Shown piece by piece: positions 9,120 through 18,413 of a stretch of DNA of 64,000 nt. The notes under the pieces are model-generated. The model worked only from the letters and a program-made list of their open reading frames with translations, ran no database searches and had not been told where the DNA came from. Position numbers and translations under genes: made by a program. The DNA is from Dyella psychrodurans (lineage in GTDB: Bacteria; Pseudomonadota; Gammaproteobacteria; Xanthomonadales; Rhodanobacteraceae): contig NZ_QRBF01000001.1 of assembly GCF_003363265.1 (NCBI RefSeq), positions 186,001 through 250,000 of the forward strand, in the 5' to 3' direction. How positions within the stretch are numbered: position 1 is the stretch's first letter; each line of letters opens with the position of its first letter.

Positions 9120-10097
9120 ATGACCGTCGCCCGCGATGCCCTGGCCTGGGCCCTCCAGCGCGAAGCCTTCGACTTGGTGAAGGTCCTGATCGCAACGCCC
9201 GAAGGGTTGGACGCGTTGAACGCCCCCGACCACCGGGGCCGCACCTTCCTCCACTCGGTGGCGCACACCGGCGACGTGGATATGGTGCAGCGCCTGATCA
9301 CCTGGGGCGCCGACCTCAACGCCGTCGATCCCAACGGCGAAACGCCGTTGTTTGCGGCCGCGCGGCAGGGCGAGACCAAGGTGATCCGCCTGCTGCTCAA
9401 AGCCGGTGCCGACCGCCGGCACCTTTCCAACGAAGAACAAATGGCCGCCGACGTCGCGCTCGATCCGGCCACCGCGCGGTTGATGGCGGCCACGAGCGAA
9501 GCGACCGAGTGGGGGCTCACCTTGATAGACGCGGTGAGCAACGGCTACCGCGAGGTGGCGCGGCACCTGCTCGAGCACGATCCCGCGCTCATCTTCCAAC
9601 ACCATCCGGCCACCGGGTACACCGCCGCGCACGCGGCCGCCGACACGTGCCTTCCGGACATGCTCACGATGCTCTACGAGTGCGGCGCGCCCCTGGAAGC
9701 GGCGACCACCCAAGGGCACACGCCGCTCCATCTGAGCGCGATCCGCGGCGACGTTCCGACCATCCGTCGGCTGTTGTACCTGGAAGCCGACGCGGCCGCG
9801 CGCGACGTCGAAGGGCGCACACCGATCATCCTGGCGCTCGTGCAGGACAACTGGCAGGCGGTGGAAGCCCTGGCCCGGCACGGCGTGGGGCTGACGGTGA
9901 CGGACCTGCGCGATCGCACACCGCTCCAGGTCGCCGCCGGCTTAGGGCCGCGCCGCGAGGCGATGGAGACCATCCTGCGCCGCTATCTTCCCGAGGCGCC
10001 CCAGCCGGCGCGGTTGGAGGAGGCGGACCGCGAGGGGCACACTGAGCGAGTCTCAGGGGGAACACGCCAGGACCAAGAAGCCGGGCAGGGGCTCTGA
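9120..10097 (+). CDS. Ankyrin-repeat protein
   Basis: A 325-residue ankyrin protein with eight or so repeats covering nearly its whole length: RGRTFLHSVAHTGDVDMV, GETPLFAAARQGETKVI, GYTAAHAAADTCLPDML, GHTPLHLSAIRGDVPTI and GRTPIILALVQDNWQAV are well-formed units. AGGAG lies 11 bases before the ATG. It has no signal peptide and lacks the RRxM tail, ending QDQEAGQGL. Function unknown; partner binding is expected. Confidence 0.9.
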   Translation: MTVARDALAWALQREAFDLVKVLIATPEGLDALNAPDHRGRTFLHSVAHTGDVDMVQRLITWGADLNAVDPNGETPLFAAARQGETKVIRLLLKAGADRRHLSNEEQMAADVALDPATARLMAATSEATEWGLTLIDAVSNGYREVARHLLEHDPALIFQHHPATGYTAAHAAADTCLPDMLTMLYECGAPLEAATTQGHTPLHLSAIRGDVPTIRRLLYLEADAAARDVEGRTPIILALVQDNWQAVEALARHGVGLTVTDLRDRTPLQVAAGLGPRREAMETILRRYLPEAPQPARLEEADREGHTERVSGGTRQDQEAGQGL

Positions 10098-10211
10098 CCG
10101 CCGGGCCACATCGGGGCCCAAGCGCTTCGCGTCGTTGATTCACCGCGGCATCCGACCGCACCCCATCCTCCGACTGGACGAACCGCGGTTCCCCGGCATG
10201 GTGGTGGGGCC

Positions 10212-12158
10212 ATGCGATCGCGCGCGTACACCCTGCTCGAAATCCTCCTGGTCCTCGTGATTCTCACGCTGGCGGGAATCGGCGTGCTGCAAATGTACCA
10301 GCGCAACGCGCTCCAGGCGGCCGTGCAAAAGGAGCAGGGGAATCTCGCGGCGATCGCCACCGCGGTGGACGGGATGTTCGCCAGCGCCGGTTCCTACGCC
10401 GGGCTGACCGCCCAGCAGGTGGCGCAGCAGCGGCCCAACGGTGTGGCGCTGGACTCCCGCGGTGCGGGGGTGCTCTCGGCCTTCGGCGGCGCGGTGGCGA
10501 TCCAGCCCACCACCGTGGCGGTCGCCAACGACGCCTTCCAGGTGATCTACGCCGGACTCGCGCGGGCGCAATGCGACGCGCTCATTCCCGCGGTGGCCGG
10601 CGACGCCTACGCCATCACGATCGGCGCCTCCAACGTCAGCGTGGTGAGCCAATCCGTGGGCACGATCGGGCAAATCACCGACGCCTCCGAAGTCGCCGCC
10701 CAATGCGCGGCGCAGCCCCAGGACGCGGGCTTGGTGACCATCACCTACTACACACCCAAGCAGGGCAACGGGCCGATCGCCGGCGCGCCCACGTGCACCA
10801 CGCCCTGCGCCCCGCAGACCCAAACGCAAACACTCTCCTGCCCAGGGTCGGAGGTGGGCGCGATCGAGGAACAACGCCAGGGCACGTGCACCGGCGCGCC
10901 GTGCCCCACGCTGACCTGGGGCGCGTGGACCACCACCGCGTCCTCGTGCGCAACGGCGCCCACGCCGCCCGGCCCGCCGACAACCCCCACGCCGCCGACT
11001 CCGTCCTGCGCGCCCACCACGCTCTACCGCGCCACGGACTGTCCGGCGGGGCAAACAGGGCGCCTGTGGCAAGCCAGCAGCGTGACGTGCTCGGGCGGTC
11101 AGCCGGTGCAGGGCGCGTGGACGACCATCGACGATGATTGCCTCACCCCGACCGGCAACCCCGCTGGTGGCACGGGGTGCCTCGCCCACGCCGTCCCCAC
11201 GACGGGCGCCTGTCCTGCGGGAGAAGGCGGCATGATCGCGTACGAACAGAATGTGACGTGCGATGCCAACGGAAACCCCGTGTACGGACCGGTGACGCCG
11301 GTCTCGAACACGTGCCAGATCGGGTGCGCGGCAACGGGAACGTGCTGCACACCCTCCAGCGCATCCGACGCGCCCACCCAGGGCCTCTGCCCCGCGGGCG
11401 ATTACGGTGTCGTGACCAACCAATGGACCACATACGACACCTGCGCGTCGGCCACCGCCACGCCCACGCCCGGTGCGCCCGTGGAGACAGGAACGAGCGC
11501 GACGTGCGCACCATGCCCCGCGCCCACCTCCTCATCGAGCACGTCGACGAGCACGAGCACGGAAACACAACCGCAAAGCGCCGCCTGCCCGAGCGGCGAA
11601 TCGGGATCGGACACCTGGAACGAGGTGTACGACGTCACCACAACCACCACCACAACCACCACCACCGCCTACAACTGCGCCGGGGCGCCCACCACGCTGC
11701 CGGCGCCCACACACACCACCTCCAGCACCGCCTCGGTCGGCGCGCCCGTGGACACCGGTGTGCGCCAAGGGGAGGTCAACTCCTGCGTGGCGTCGGCGCC
11801 CACGGCGACCGGCAACGGCTGCACGGCCGTGGGCATCTTCCAATACTCCTCCACCGGACCGGTTGCGATTGCCTCCAACCCCGGCACCGGCACCACCGCC
11901 TTCAAGTCCTGCACGTGCAAGGTCACGGTCTCCTACGGCGGCAGCACGCAACAGATCATGGTCACGGCCACCGACCTTGCAACCGGCGGCGCTGGCTACT
12001 CCGGGTACAACTCCCAGACCTTCACCGTGGGCGGCGGATCCTTCCTCTTCGGCGTCATCGTGAACGCCACGTACGGGCAGGCGTCGGGGGGCAACTACTA
12101 CTGGAACTCGACCTGCAGCGGATCGGTGCTGCTGCCCAACGGATCGAACTACCCGTGA
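10212..12158 (+). CDS. Type IV prepilin-like adhesin with Cys/Thr-rich repeats
   Basis: The N-terminus SRA|YTLLEILLVLVILTLA is a type IV prepilin signal with the conserved Glu at mature position +5 and Ala instead of Gly at -1, as seen in some type IVb or minor pilins. Residues about 30-170 resemble PilS/PilV pilin heads. Residues about 190-480 are Cys-rich repeats of the form C-P-x-G-x-x-G ... C ... W ... C, interrupted by Thr/Pro/Ser linkers, including a run of nine Thr. At 648 residues it is far longer than a major pilin, so it is best read as a tip or side adhesin of a pilus, like PilV. Assembly genes are not in the window; the major pilin candidate is at 54604-55176. Confidence 0.72.
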   Translation: MRSRAYTLLEILLVLVILTLAGIGVLQMYQRNALQAAVQKEQGNLAAIATAVDGMFASAGSYAGLTAQQVAQQRPNGVALDSRGAGVLSAFGGAVAIQPTTVAVANDAFQVIYAGLARAQCDALIPAVAGDAYAITIGASNVSVVSQSVGTIGQITDASEVAAQCAAQPQDAGLVTITYYTPKQGNGPIAGAPTCTTPCAPQTQTQTLSCPGSEVGAIEEQRQGTCTGAPCPTLTWGAWTTTASSCATAPTPPGPPTTPTPPTPSCAPTTLYRATDCPAGQTGRLWQASSVTCSGGQPVQGAWTTIDDDCLTPTGNPAGGTGCLAHAVPTTGACPAGEGGMIAYEQNVTCDANGNPVYGPVTPVSNTCQIGCAATGTCCTPSSASDAPTQGLCPAGDYGVVTNQWTTYDTCASATATPTPGAPVETGTSATCAPCPAPTSSSSTSTSTSTETQPQSAACPSGESGSDTWNEVYDVTTTTTTTTTTAYNCAGAPTTLPAPTHTTSSTASVGAPVDTGVRQGEVNSCVASAPTATGNGCTAVGIFQYSSTGPVAIASNPGTGTTAFKSCTCKVTVSYGGSTQQIMVTATDLATGGAGYSGYNSQTFTVGGGSFLFGVIVNATYGQASGGNYYWNSTCSGSVLLPNGSNYP

Positions 12159-12211
12159 TCCAAGGCGCCACAAATGGTGCGTGTGGCATCACACTTTAAA
12201 CCTCGCAATCG

Positions 12212-12239
12212 TTGCGCGGACTGTGGTGGCGCGTAGGTT
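12212..12239 (+). promoter_or_regulatory. Promoter of the six-HTH gene
   Basis: TTGCGC (12212-12217), 16 bp, TAGGTT (12234-12239), ahead of the GTG at 12273. CGCG repeats flank the spacer, and a GCCAC...GTGGC dyad lies about 40 bp upstream, in the position of the CACAC block seen at other cassettes. Confidence 0.55.
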
Positions 12240-12272
12240 AAAAGGCAGACCAACCCCGCCACGGAGCCGGTT

Positions 12273-13502
12273 GTGACCCAGGAACCAGGGCACCCACCGA
12301 CCAAGAAACCATTCCGTCGCCCAACCCGTGCCGAGAAGCGATTCCAAATCGCTGAGGTGACCCGGTTGTTGGACTCGGGTGTCCCGCGGCGCATGATCGC
12401 GGAGCGGCTTGATGTGTCGGTCCGGACGGTGAACCGGGTCGTGCAAACCCAGGATCTTCCCCGATCGAAACCCAACGCGACACGGCGCGGGGACGTCCAG
12501 CAGCGTGCGGCGGCCGGGGAAGCGCGGAACGACATCGCACGGGCGTTGGGTATCTCGATGACCCAGGTGGACTATTTCCTCCGACCGGCCGGGGCGCCCC
12601 GGAGCAAGCAGCCCGTCGCCGAACAGCAGCGCAAGGCATTGGCGCAATCACGCCGCGCGGAGGTCGAGCGGTTGAGCACAAACGGTCACACCCGATATGA
12701 AATCGCCGCACGGCTGGGCATCGTTCCGCAATCCGTCGACAAGCATCTGGAACATATCGCGATCGCACGTGACACCGCGCGACGCCTCGACAGGCTGGAG
12801 GACTTGGAACGCTTGGGGACCTTGTGCCGCACGCAGAGCAGGGTCGACACCATCGCGGCGATGATGAACACCAGCCGCTGGCAGGTGATCGCGGGGCTCA
12901 AACGTCTGCGTCTGCGCATCTCGAAGCCCACGCGGCGGGTGCGTAAGGAGCGCCTGCAATGCGATGTCCTCGCCCAGTGGGATCAAGGTCGCTCGGTCCA
13001 TGACATCTCTCTAGCGCTTGGGCTTACGGAGCACGCCATTTACAACTGGCTGCAGGAGGCTGGACGGGACTACCACGGCCGCGCCGCGCGCGTTCGGGTC
13101 GCCGGTGTCTGCCTGACGGAAACGGCACGGCTCATGGTTCGTGCCATCGAACAGGCGGACCGTGATCACCAGGCATCTCAACAGGCACCTGGTCCAACTT
13201 CGGGATCTGCCGACCCTCCTGTTGATCCGCGCGCAGCCTTTGTTCAGGCGGCCGTTGAGTCGATGGCCCGGCAGCGGCGCGAGCGCGCGCGGCGGTTTGG
13301 ATTGAGGGGGGGACCACCTAGCCCTGCAACAGCGCCGCCAACCCGAACCCCACCGACCGACCGGCTGCGCGCGCTGTGGGCGCAGGGCTGTTCGGTGCGG
13401 GACATTGCCGACGAGTTGGACTGGACGATCGAGCGCGTGCGCAAAGTCGTGCGGGCGATGGGCCTGCCGGGAGCCCCAACTGGGTACTGGCGCGTAGCGT
13501 GA
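12273..13502 (+). CDS. Six-unit tandem helix-turn-helix protein
   Basis: A 409-residue protein in which six HTH units can be read, each about 35 residues: near residues 25-58 (MIAERLDVSVRTVNRVV), 75-108 (DIARALGISMTQVDYFL), 129-160 (EIAARLGIVPQSVDKHL), 175-210 (more divergent), 232-265 (DISLALGLTEHAIYNWL) and 365-398 (DIADELDWTIERVRKVV). The linkers are basic. A GTG start follows GGAG by six bases. Each unit resembles Fis-type or resolvase-like HTHs, but no recombinase or sigma domain is present. It could contact an extended DNA site. Regulator of the element is the likely role; target unknown. Confidence 0.78.
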   Translation: MTQEPGHPPTKKPFRRPTRAEKRFQIAEVTRLLDSGVPRRMIAERLDVSVRTVNRVVQTQDLPRSKPNATRRGDVQQRAAAGEARNDIARALGISMTQVDYFLRPAGAPRSKQPVAEQQRKALAQSRRAEVERLSTNGHTRYEIAARLGIVPQSVDKHLEHIAIARDTARRLDRLEDLERLGTLCRTQSRVDTIAAMMNTSRWQVIAGLKRLRLRISKPTRRVRKERLQCDVLAQWDQGRSVHDISLALGLTEHAIYNWLQEAGRDYHGRAARVRVAGVCLTETARLMVRAIEQADRDHQASQQAPGPTSGSADPPVDPRAAFVQAAVESMARQRRERARRFGLRGGPPSPATAPPTRTPPTDRLRALWAQGCSVRDIADELDWTIERVRKVVRAMGLPGAPTGYWRVA

Positions 13503-13644
13503 TGTGATCCCCATCGCACCACACGCGGCCCACACCGCGCGGAGTGTGCACCGCCTCGCAGTGTGCTGGGGCCGCCCAGGACAGCGGGCGCGTGCGGGGA
13601 AGAATGAGGCGGACCACGCAACCACCCCGCACGGAACCTCCCCC

Positions 13645-14106
13645 ATGGCTCTCTACCATCTCTACACCCGCACCACCGACGCCGCCGGTCGTCGCACCAT
13701 CACCGCTCTGGATGTCGAGGAGTGGGACAACGTCGATGACTTGCTGGCGTTCTTCGGCGCACCCACCGGCTACTCACGCACCAACACCCTCGACATCACC
13801 TGGTTCGATCAGGACTTTGGTGTGGCCAGCCGCGACTTGCTCCAGGAGCAGATCCACGTTGTGCCGCGGCCCGAACCCCAGTCGGTGGCCGACCTGCGCG
13901 CCGGCCGCGGCGCTGTGGTGGTGGACTACGCGCAACTGGCCGAACGCATCGCCGCGCGCGAACGCTTGGACGGCGCGCGGACCAAAGCCGCGGCCGATGC
14001 CTGGAAGGCCGCGCGGCGCGATGATGTGGATCTGGAGGAGCAGGACATGCGCGACCAGGGCGCCGACCTCGAGGCGGATTGGGCCCAGGAGCGCCGGATC
14101 GCGTGA
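13645..14106 (+). CDS. Hypothetical acidic protein coupled to a multi-HTH gene
   Basis: A 153-residue acidic protein of unrecognised family. The N-terminal half looks like a small alpha/beta domain (YHLYTRTTDAAGRRTI), and the C-terminal half is a charged helix rich in Arg, Asp and Glu. ATG 13645 fits the onset of coding character. Its stop overlaps the GTG of the following five-HTH gene (GTGA), implying translational coupling and perhaps a functional partnership. Confidence 0.65.
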   Translation: MALYHLYTRTTDAAGRRTITALDVEEWDNVDDLLAFFGAPTGYSRTNTLDITWFDQDFGVASRDLLQEQIHVVPRPEPQSVADLRAGRGAVVVDYAQLAERIAARERLDGARTKAAADAWKAARRDDVDLEEQDMRDQGADLEADWAQERRIA

Positions 14107-14897
14107 CGCTGCGCCGATGGGAACCCACCGCCGACCAAGCCCAGCGCATCCGCCGTCTGCGGGAGGAGGGCGCCGCTCACGCGCACATCGCCGCGGCGAT
14201 CGGCGTGGGCGAGGGCACCGTGGGCGCGTGGATGAAACGCCAGGGACTGACACCCACCCCGCGTTCGGAGCGGCGCTTTCCCCCGGCGCTGCGCGCGCTC
14301 ATTCACGAAAATCTGGTGGCGGGCAAGGAGGCGGCCGCGATCGCGCGGGCGCTGCGCCTCACCATCAGCCTCGTGTGGTCTCAGGCGCAAGCCGAGGGAG
14401 TCATCCCGCCGGGTTCCCGACCCTTCTCACGGATTCCCGCGCTGACGCCGGAGGAGCGCCGAACCTTGCGCCGCGCCCTGGAGCGGCCCATTCGAATCAT
14501 GGAAGCCGCCCGATCCTTGGACACGACCGTTCGCGTGCTGAAGGCCCGCCTGGCTGCCACCGGGACGACGCTGGTCCGGGAGCAGCGCCAGGCGCTGCTC
14601 GAGCGCATCGACGGCGACCTGCGCGCCGGCCGCACCATTCCCGAGATCGCCAACGACCTGGGACGTCCCGAACGTGCGGTGGTCCGATGGGCCAACACGG
14701 CCGGCTGGGCGTGGCCGCGCATCGCGCCGCAGATTTTGCGTTGGCACGAGCAGGGCGCCACGGTGGAGGTCATCGCGCCGGCCGTGGACCGCGACATCAA
14801 GGTCGTGCGCGCGGTGCTCATCCACTACGGCCACACGCCCCGCACCACAAAGACCTCCCGCAACGCCCAGCCCGCCCCAAACGACCCCAGTGGATGA
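14103..14897 (+). CDS. Five-unit tandem helix-turn-helix protein
   Basis: A 264-residue protein with five HTH units at a period near 48 residues: about 12-45 (HIAAAIGVGEGTVGAWMKR), 60-95 (AAIARALRLTISLVWSQA), 110-148 (divergent), 160-195 (EIANDLGRPERAVVRWAN) and 200-235. The GTG start overlaps the previous stop (GTGA). Nothing but HTH units and basic linkers is visible, so sequence-specific DNA binding over several turns is the simplest reading. No enzymatic motif. Confidence 0.77.
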   Translation: MTLRRWEPTADQAQRIRRLREEGAAHAHIAAAIGVGEGTVGAWMKRQGLTPTPRSERRFPPALRALIHENLVAGKEAAAIARALRLTISLVWSQAQAEGVIPPGSRPFSRIPALTPEERRTLRRALERPIRIMEAARSLDTTVRVLKARLAATGTTLVREQRQALLERIDGDLRAGRTIPEIANDLGRPERAVVRWANTAGWAWPRIAPQILRWHEQGATVEVIAPAVDRDIKVVRAVLIHYGHTPRTTKTSRNAQPAPNDPSG

Positions 14898-14959
14898 CTG
14901 GCGCTTGTGCCGGTAGGTTGGAGGCTCGCTCAACCCCGCCGCTCGTGGGAGCCCGATCC

Positions 14960-15220
14960 ATGCCGTACCCCGCCCAACTGCAAGCCGCCCGCGAGGCCAA
15001 GCGTCTCGACCTTCCCGTTGATGACGTGATGTTTTTCGGGTCCGTGAACACCAAGGTCCTCTTAGCGATCGCCGAAGGGCGGATCGACGTGCGGGCGCTC
15101 GCCCGGGAGGAGGTGGCCAACCGCGGCCTGGACCGCACCGGCCGCTGGGTGGGCTTCCGCCAAGCCGCCGATGACCACGGCTTGATGGAGGTCGAGGCCG
15201 ACCACGGCCTGGAGATGTGA
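14960..15220 (+). CDS. Small hypothetical protein ending HGLEM
   Basis: An 86-residue protein with no recognised domain; the middle reads VLLAIAEGRIDVRALAREEV, a helical segment. GGGAG lies 10 bases before the ATG. A possible -10, TAGGTT (14914-14919), is upstream but with no good -35 at 16-17 bp. The C-terminus HGLEM resembles QGLEM on the ankyrin protein at 29904-30914. Confidence 0.55.
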   Translation: MPYPAQLQAAREAKRLDLPVDDVMFFGSVNTKVLLAIAEGRIDVRALAREEVANRGLDRTGRWVGFRQAADDHGLMEVEADHGLEM

Positions 15221-15275
15221 CCTTCCCGGACGCCCGACCGGCTGGGTAGGATGCCCCGACCCGCAGGGACATCCC

Positions 15276-16556
15276 ATGACCACCTTTCCCACGATCGCGG
15301 CGCAGCGCGGTCCCTTTGTCATCACACCGCCCGGCCGCCGACCCACCGGCACCTTGACTCGCACCGCCGAAGGCACCGCCCGCGACTGGACCTGGCGGGA
15401 CCGCACGACGTTCTACGAGGCCCTGCTCGCCAGCGAAGGATGGGCCGCCGGCCTGCAGGCCGCGGGCGGGCCTGTGTCGGCCGAGCGCGCCGCCTTGAGC
15501 CGCGCGGTGGCCACGGCCGACGCCACGGCCGTTGCGGCCGCTCTGGGGGGCTGTCCGGATCCGGCGGCGCTTGTCGATGATCGGACCGTGCTCCACGAAG
15601 CCTTGGCGGCGGGGCTGAGCCCCCTGATTCCCGTCTTGCTCCGGGACACGCGCCTTCATGCGATCGCCGATCGGCCCGATGGGAACGGCGTCACGCCGAT
15701 GGCCCAAGCCGTGCATTGGGACGGCGACCACGACGGCGATTGGCGGGCGGTGCAGGCCCTGATCCAAGCGGGCGCCGACCCCAACCAACTCTGGCCGTTG
15801 GTCAGCACGATGGCGATCCCCGACGACGATTGGAACGACCTCACCAACGCGCCGCACCCCCTCTCATTGGTCGAGGCGGCCGCGGCGTTGGGCCGTGTGC
15901 CGCTGGCGACCATCCTCGTGCGCTTGGGCGCCGAGCCCGGGCCGACCAACCCGTCGTTGGAAAGCGGCCACAAGCGGGCGGAACAAAGCGGCTACGTGCC
16001 CTGGGCCGAGCAGGCGTTGGCCGACCATCAGTTCTACGCCGAGCCGGACGACGCTGTGCGCTATTGGCACGGGGATCTGCTCACCTGGTCCCTGTCCGAA
16101 GGCGGCTCGCCATCGATCCTGGCGTGGGACCTGCTGCGCCACAAGCCCTGGACGGTGGAAATGCCCCAGGCCATGAAAAACCTCGCGGTGATCATTCCGG
16201 CGATCGCGCACATTCCCTCGGTGGACGGGGACGTCAGTCACCTGCTCGCTCTTCTTCCTAACGTCGCTCATGACAGCGACGACGAAGCCGCCTGCACCAC
16301 CATCCTCGACGCCTTCGCGGAGAACGACTACGACGTGCTTGCGCCCTTCATGGACGGCACGACACTCCTCCACCGCGCCGCCGCCGCGGGCAACATTCCG
16401 CTGACCGCCGCGCTGTTGGCCCGCGGCGCCAACCCGGAAACGCCCGACGCCGACGGCCGGACCGCGCTGGATCTCGCCAGCGACTCGGTGGTGCGTGGAC
16501 GCCTGGAGCACGCCGTCCCCACACGGGGCACCGGCGAACCGACGGGCGCCCGATGA
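15276..16556 (+). CDS. Degenerate ankyrin protein
   Basis: A 426-residue protein with ankyrin units at both ends of a divergent middle: RTVLHEALAAGLSPLIPVLL and ALIQAGADPNQLW in the first half, GTTLLHRAAAAGNIPLTAAL and LARGANPETPDADGRTALD near the C-terminus. Residues about 1-70 and 200-330 are not recognised. It lacks the RRxM tail. TTCCCG (15223) and TAGGAT (15247) with an 18-bp gap could be its promoter. Cytoplasmic by sequence. Confidence 0.78.
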   Translation: MTTFPTIAAQRGPFVITPPGRRPTGTLTRTAEGTARDWTWRDRTTFYEALLASEGWAAGLQAAGGPVSAERAALSRAVATADATAVAAALGGCPDPAALVDDRTVLHEALAAGLSPLIPVLLRDTRLHAIADRPDGNGVTPMAQAVHWDGDHDGDWRAVQALIQAGADPNQLWPLVSTMAIPDDDWNDLTNAPHPLSLVEAAAALGRVPLATILVRLGAEPGPTNPSLESGHKRAEQSGYVPWAEQALADHQFYAEPDDAVRYWHGDLLTWSLSEGGSPSILAWDLLRHKPWTVEMPQAMKNLAVIIPAIAHIPSVDGDVSHLLALLPNVAHDSDDEAACTTILDAFAENDYDVLAPFMDGTTLLHRAAAAGNIPLTAALLARGANPETPDADGRTALDLASDSVVRGRLEHAVPTRGTGEPTGAR

Positions 16557-16558
16557 GC

Positions 16559-16577
16559 CACACTCGGGCCCAAGCGC
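16559..16577 (+). repeat. Copy of the CACAC/GGGCCCAAGCGC intergenic block
   Basis: CACACTCGGGCCCAAGCGC lies immediately after an ankyrin stop codon and before the HEPN-like gene. Near-identical blocks occur at 10107, 47075, 36310, 57259 and elsewhere (see findings). Confidence 0.6.
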
Positions 16578-16601
16578 CCTGTCCGACCACAGGAGCGCGC
16601 C

Positions 16602-17234
16602 ATGGCGGACGATGAGGTCACCACGCGCGTGCGCTTTGAGGGCGAACAGCACTACCTGCCGTTTCCCCACATCCACCACGCGGCGGCCACGTTGCGCACG
16701 TTGGCGCGCACCACTGACCTGGGGCGCAACCACCTCGAGTCGGCCGCGCTGGTGATGACGGCCTTTGCGGTGGAGGCGTTTTGCCAAACATTGGGCCCGG
16801 CGGTGTTGGGCTCGGACTGGACCACTCCGCCGCAGGGCTCCAAGCGTCCGATCGAGCGGTGGTCGGTTGCGGACAAACTCAAAGCGATCGGGCGCGCCGT
16901 CGGTGTGCTCGTGGATTTGGGGCAAGCGCCCTGGTCGTTGGTGGTGGACCTCATGGCCGCGCGCGATGAACTGGCGCACGCCAAGCATCTGTCGTCCGAG
17001 CGCACCACCATCAACCTGACACTCGACGTGCCCGCGCCCGTCGATCCCTACGATGTCATCAGGCACCACCTGCGCGATCGGATGTTTCCTCTGCACAACA
17101 TCACCGTGCTGGACGCGCTCTCCGCGGATATTGACGCCGGCTTGCGCCGGTTGTGGACGGCGGCCGGCCACCCCGATCACACCTTCGACCAGGCGGGGAT
17201 GACTCACTGGACGGGAACGGCCGTCCCGCCCTAA
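16602..17234 (+). CDS. HEPN-like protein, putative ribonuclease
   Basis: A 210-residue helical protein. The segment LVMTAFAVEAFCQTLG (about 50-65) and the later RDELAH (Arg121 to His126) form the R-x4-H arrangement that defines catalytically active HEPN ribonucleases of toxin and defence systems. No partner nucleotidyltransferase is adjacent. It opens a run of nuclease-like genes (17231-20269) that may act together in defence. Activity is inference from the motif and the helical context; it could also be a non-enzymatic HEPN relative. Confidence 0.55.
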   Translation: MADDEVTTRVRFEGEQHYLPFPHIHHAAATLRTLARTTDLGRNHLESAALVMTAFAVEAFCQTLGPAVLGSDWTTPPQGSKRPIERWSVADKLKAIGRAVGVLVDLGQAPWSLVVDLMAARDELAHAKHLSSERTTINLTLDVPAPVDPYDVIRHHLRDRMFPLHNITVLDALSADIDAGLRRLWTAAGHPDHTFDQAGMTHWTGTAVPP

Positions 17235-17911
17235 TCGCCCCAGTCCCCGTCCCGGTCTTTCCAGCGCGCCAGGTGCGCGACCAATGCGGCGCGATCGGCG
17301 TTGGTGACATGCACCCCGCGCGTGAACGAGGGCGCGAGCACCAATCTTCGATCGCCGCACTCCAACACCGGCATCGGATGCGGCGCCTCGATCGTTGCCC
17401 ACGGCTGCTCGTCGGTGTTGAACACCTCGCGCACGCCGTACCGCCGCCACGCGCTGTGCCCGTGCACCACCATCACGCGCAGTTGGGGCAGGGTGCGAAA
17501 CAGGCGGTGCAACAGGGGCACGCGTTCCAGCCGCACGCGCGCGGTGTAATCGCTCTCAGGAATCCCCAGGTGCGGGACACTCTGACCCGGGCGCGGCAAG
17601 GGCGCCAGGTTGGCGCACATCATGCGCGACCAGGCGCGCGATGAGGCCACCTCAAAGGGCGTATCGGGCTCCCACAAGGCGCGGACGATCTGCACGGGCC
17701 GGCGCCAGGCGGCGCTGCCCGTGCTGCGGGGATCGGGCATCGGATCGAACAGCACCTCGTCCGATCCCACGACCCGGGCCGTCACACCGGGATCCGGCGG
17801 CCCCTCGGCGACCGGCCCGCCGGGCTCCATGCCAACGAACCAGAGCGGCGCGTCAATGGCACCGTAGCCCAGCACGCGGAACCACGCCGCGATCGCGTCC
17901 TCACTGAGCAC
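17231..17911 (-). CDS. Uracil-DNA-glycosylase-like protein
   Basis: A 226-residue protein. WFVGMEPGG (about 24-32) resembles the first active-site loop of the UDG superfamily, VVHGHSAWRRYG fits a central strand, and the C-terminal APSFTRGVHVTNADRAALVAHL is also UDG-like. I did not find the full catalytic motif set of a named UDG family, so the substrate is uncertain. The GTG start at 17911 overlaps the stop of the upstream minus-strand gene by 11 bases, indicating coupling. Its 3' end overlaps the HEPN-like gene by four bases in convergent orientation. Confidence 0.5.
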   Translation of the reverse strand: MLSEDAIAAWFRVLGYGAIDAPLWFVGMEPGGPVAEGPPDPGVTARVVGSDEVLFDPMPDPRSTGSAAWRRPVQIVRALWEPDTPFEVASSRAWSRMMCANLAPLPRPGQSVPHLGIPESDYTARVRLERVPLLHRLFRTLPQLRVMVVHGHSAWRRYGVREVFNTDEQPWATIEAPHPMPVLECGDRRLVLAPSFTRGVHVTNADRAALVAHLARWKDRDGDWGD

Positions 17912-18311
17912 CCATCCGTTCCTTGCTGTGACCGACCGGCGACCATACCACCACGATGACGCGGTTGAGCCAGTGCGGCGCGGTGGGCACCAGGCGCACC
18001 ACATCGTCGGGCTCCCACGGAAAGGAGGTGTCCCATGCCTGCAAGAGCATCTGGTACCCCAACCACCGGCGTGGGACGTGGGCGGCGCCGCGCTCGCTCT
18101 CGACGAACGCCCAGCGGCCCTCCACCTGCGCGCGGCTCATCTGCCCCTTGTGGCGTCGGCAATGGGCCTCCAGGGTGGCGGCCGCGTCGTGGTACCAGTC
18201 CGCCAACACGTCGGCGTCGGGCACCACCGGCGCCACGGCAAAGGCCGCGCGCCAGTGCGCCACGAGCGCCGGCGCCCAATCCGTAGCCAACTGCACCCGC
18301 ACCGCGCCCAT
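17901..18311 (-). CDS. Hypothetical protein coupled to the UDG-like gene
   Basis: A 136-residue protein of unrecognised family with many Trp residues and a VIVVVWSPVGHSKE end. The ATG at 18311 has GGGAG nine bases upstream. It is the first gene of a two-gene minus-strand unit, with the next GTG inside its last codons. Divergent from the nuclease-like gene at 18414. Confidence 0.6.
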   Translation of the reverse strand: MGAVRVQLATDWAPALVAHWRAAFAVAPVVPDADVLADWYHDAAATLEAHCRRHKGQMSRAQVEGRWAFVESERGAAHVPRRWLGYQMLLQAWDTSFPWEPDDVVRLVPTAPHWLNRVIVVVWSPVGHSKERMGAQ

Positions 18312-18413
18312 GGTCCGCTCCCCGATGTTGAGGCGGGCAGGATGGGGCGCCTGCGTCGCACCCGCTGCGACCGGGCTGGGTACACTGGGCGCACAAGGGA
18401 GCAGGGGGCTGGG

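Noticed and set aside
7505-9541. A 678-codon minus-strand frame
   Set aside because: It spans a membrane protein gene, a strong plus-strand terminator and an ankyrin gene on the other strand. No domain and no coherent composition.
11634-11670. ACC/ACA-rich tract in the pilin-like gene as a possible contingency microsatellite
   Set aside because: The codons vary (ACC, ACA, ACG), so slippage by whole repeats is unlikely to switch the frame; it is a Thr linker.
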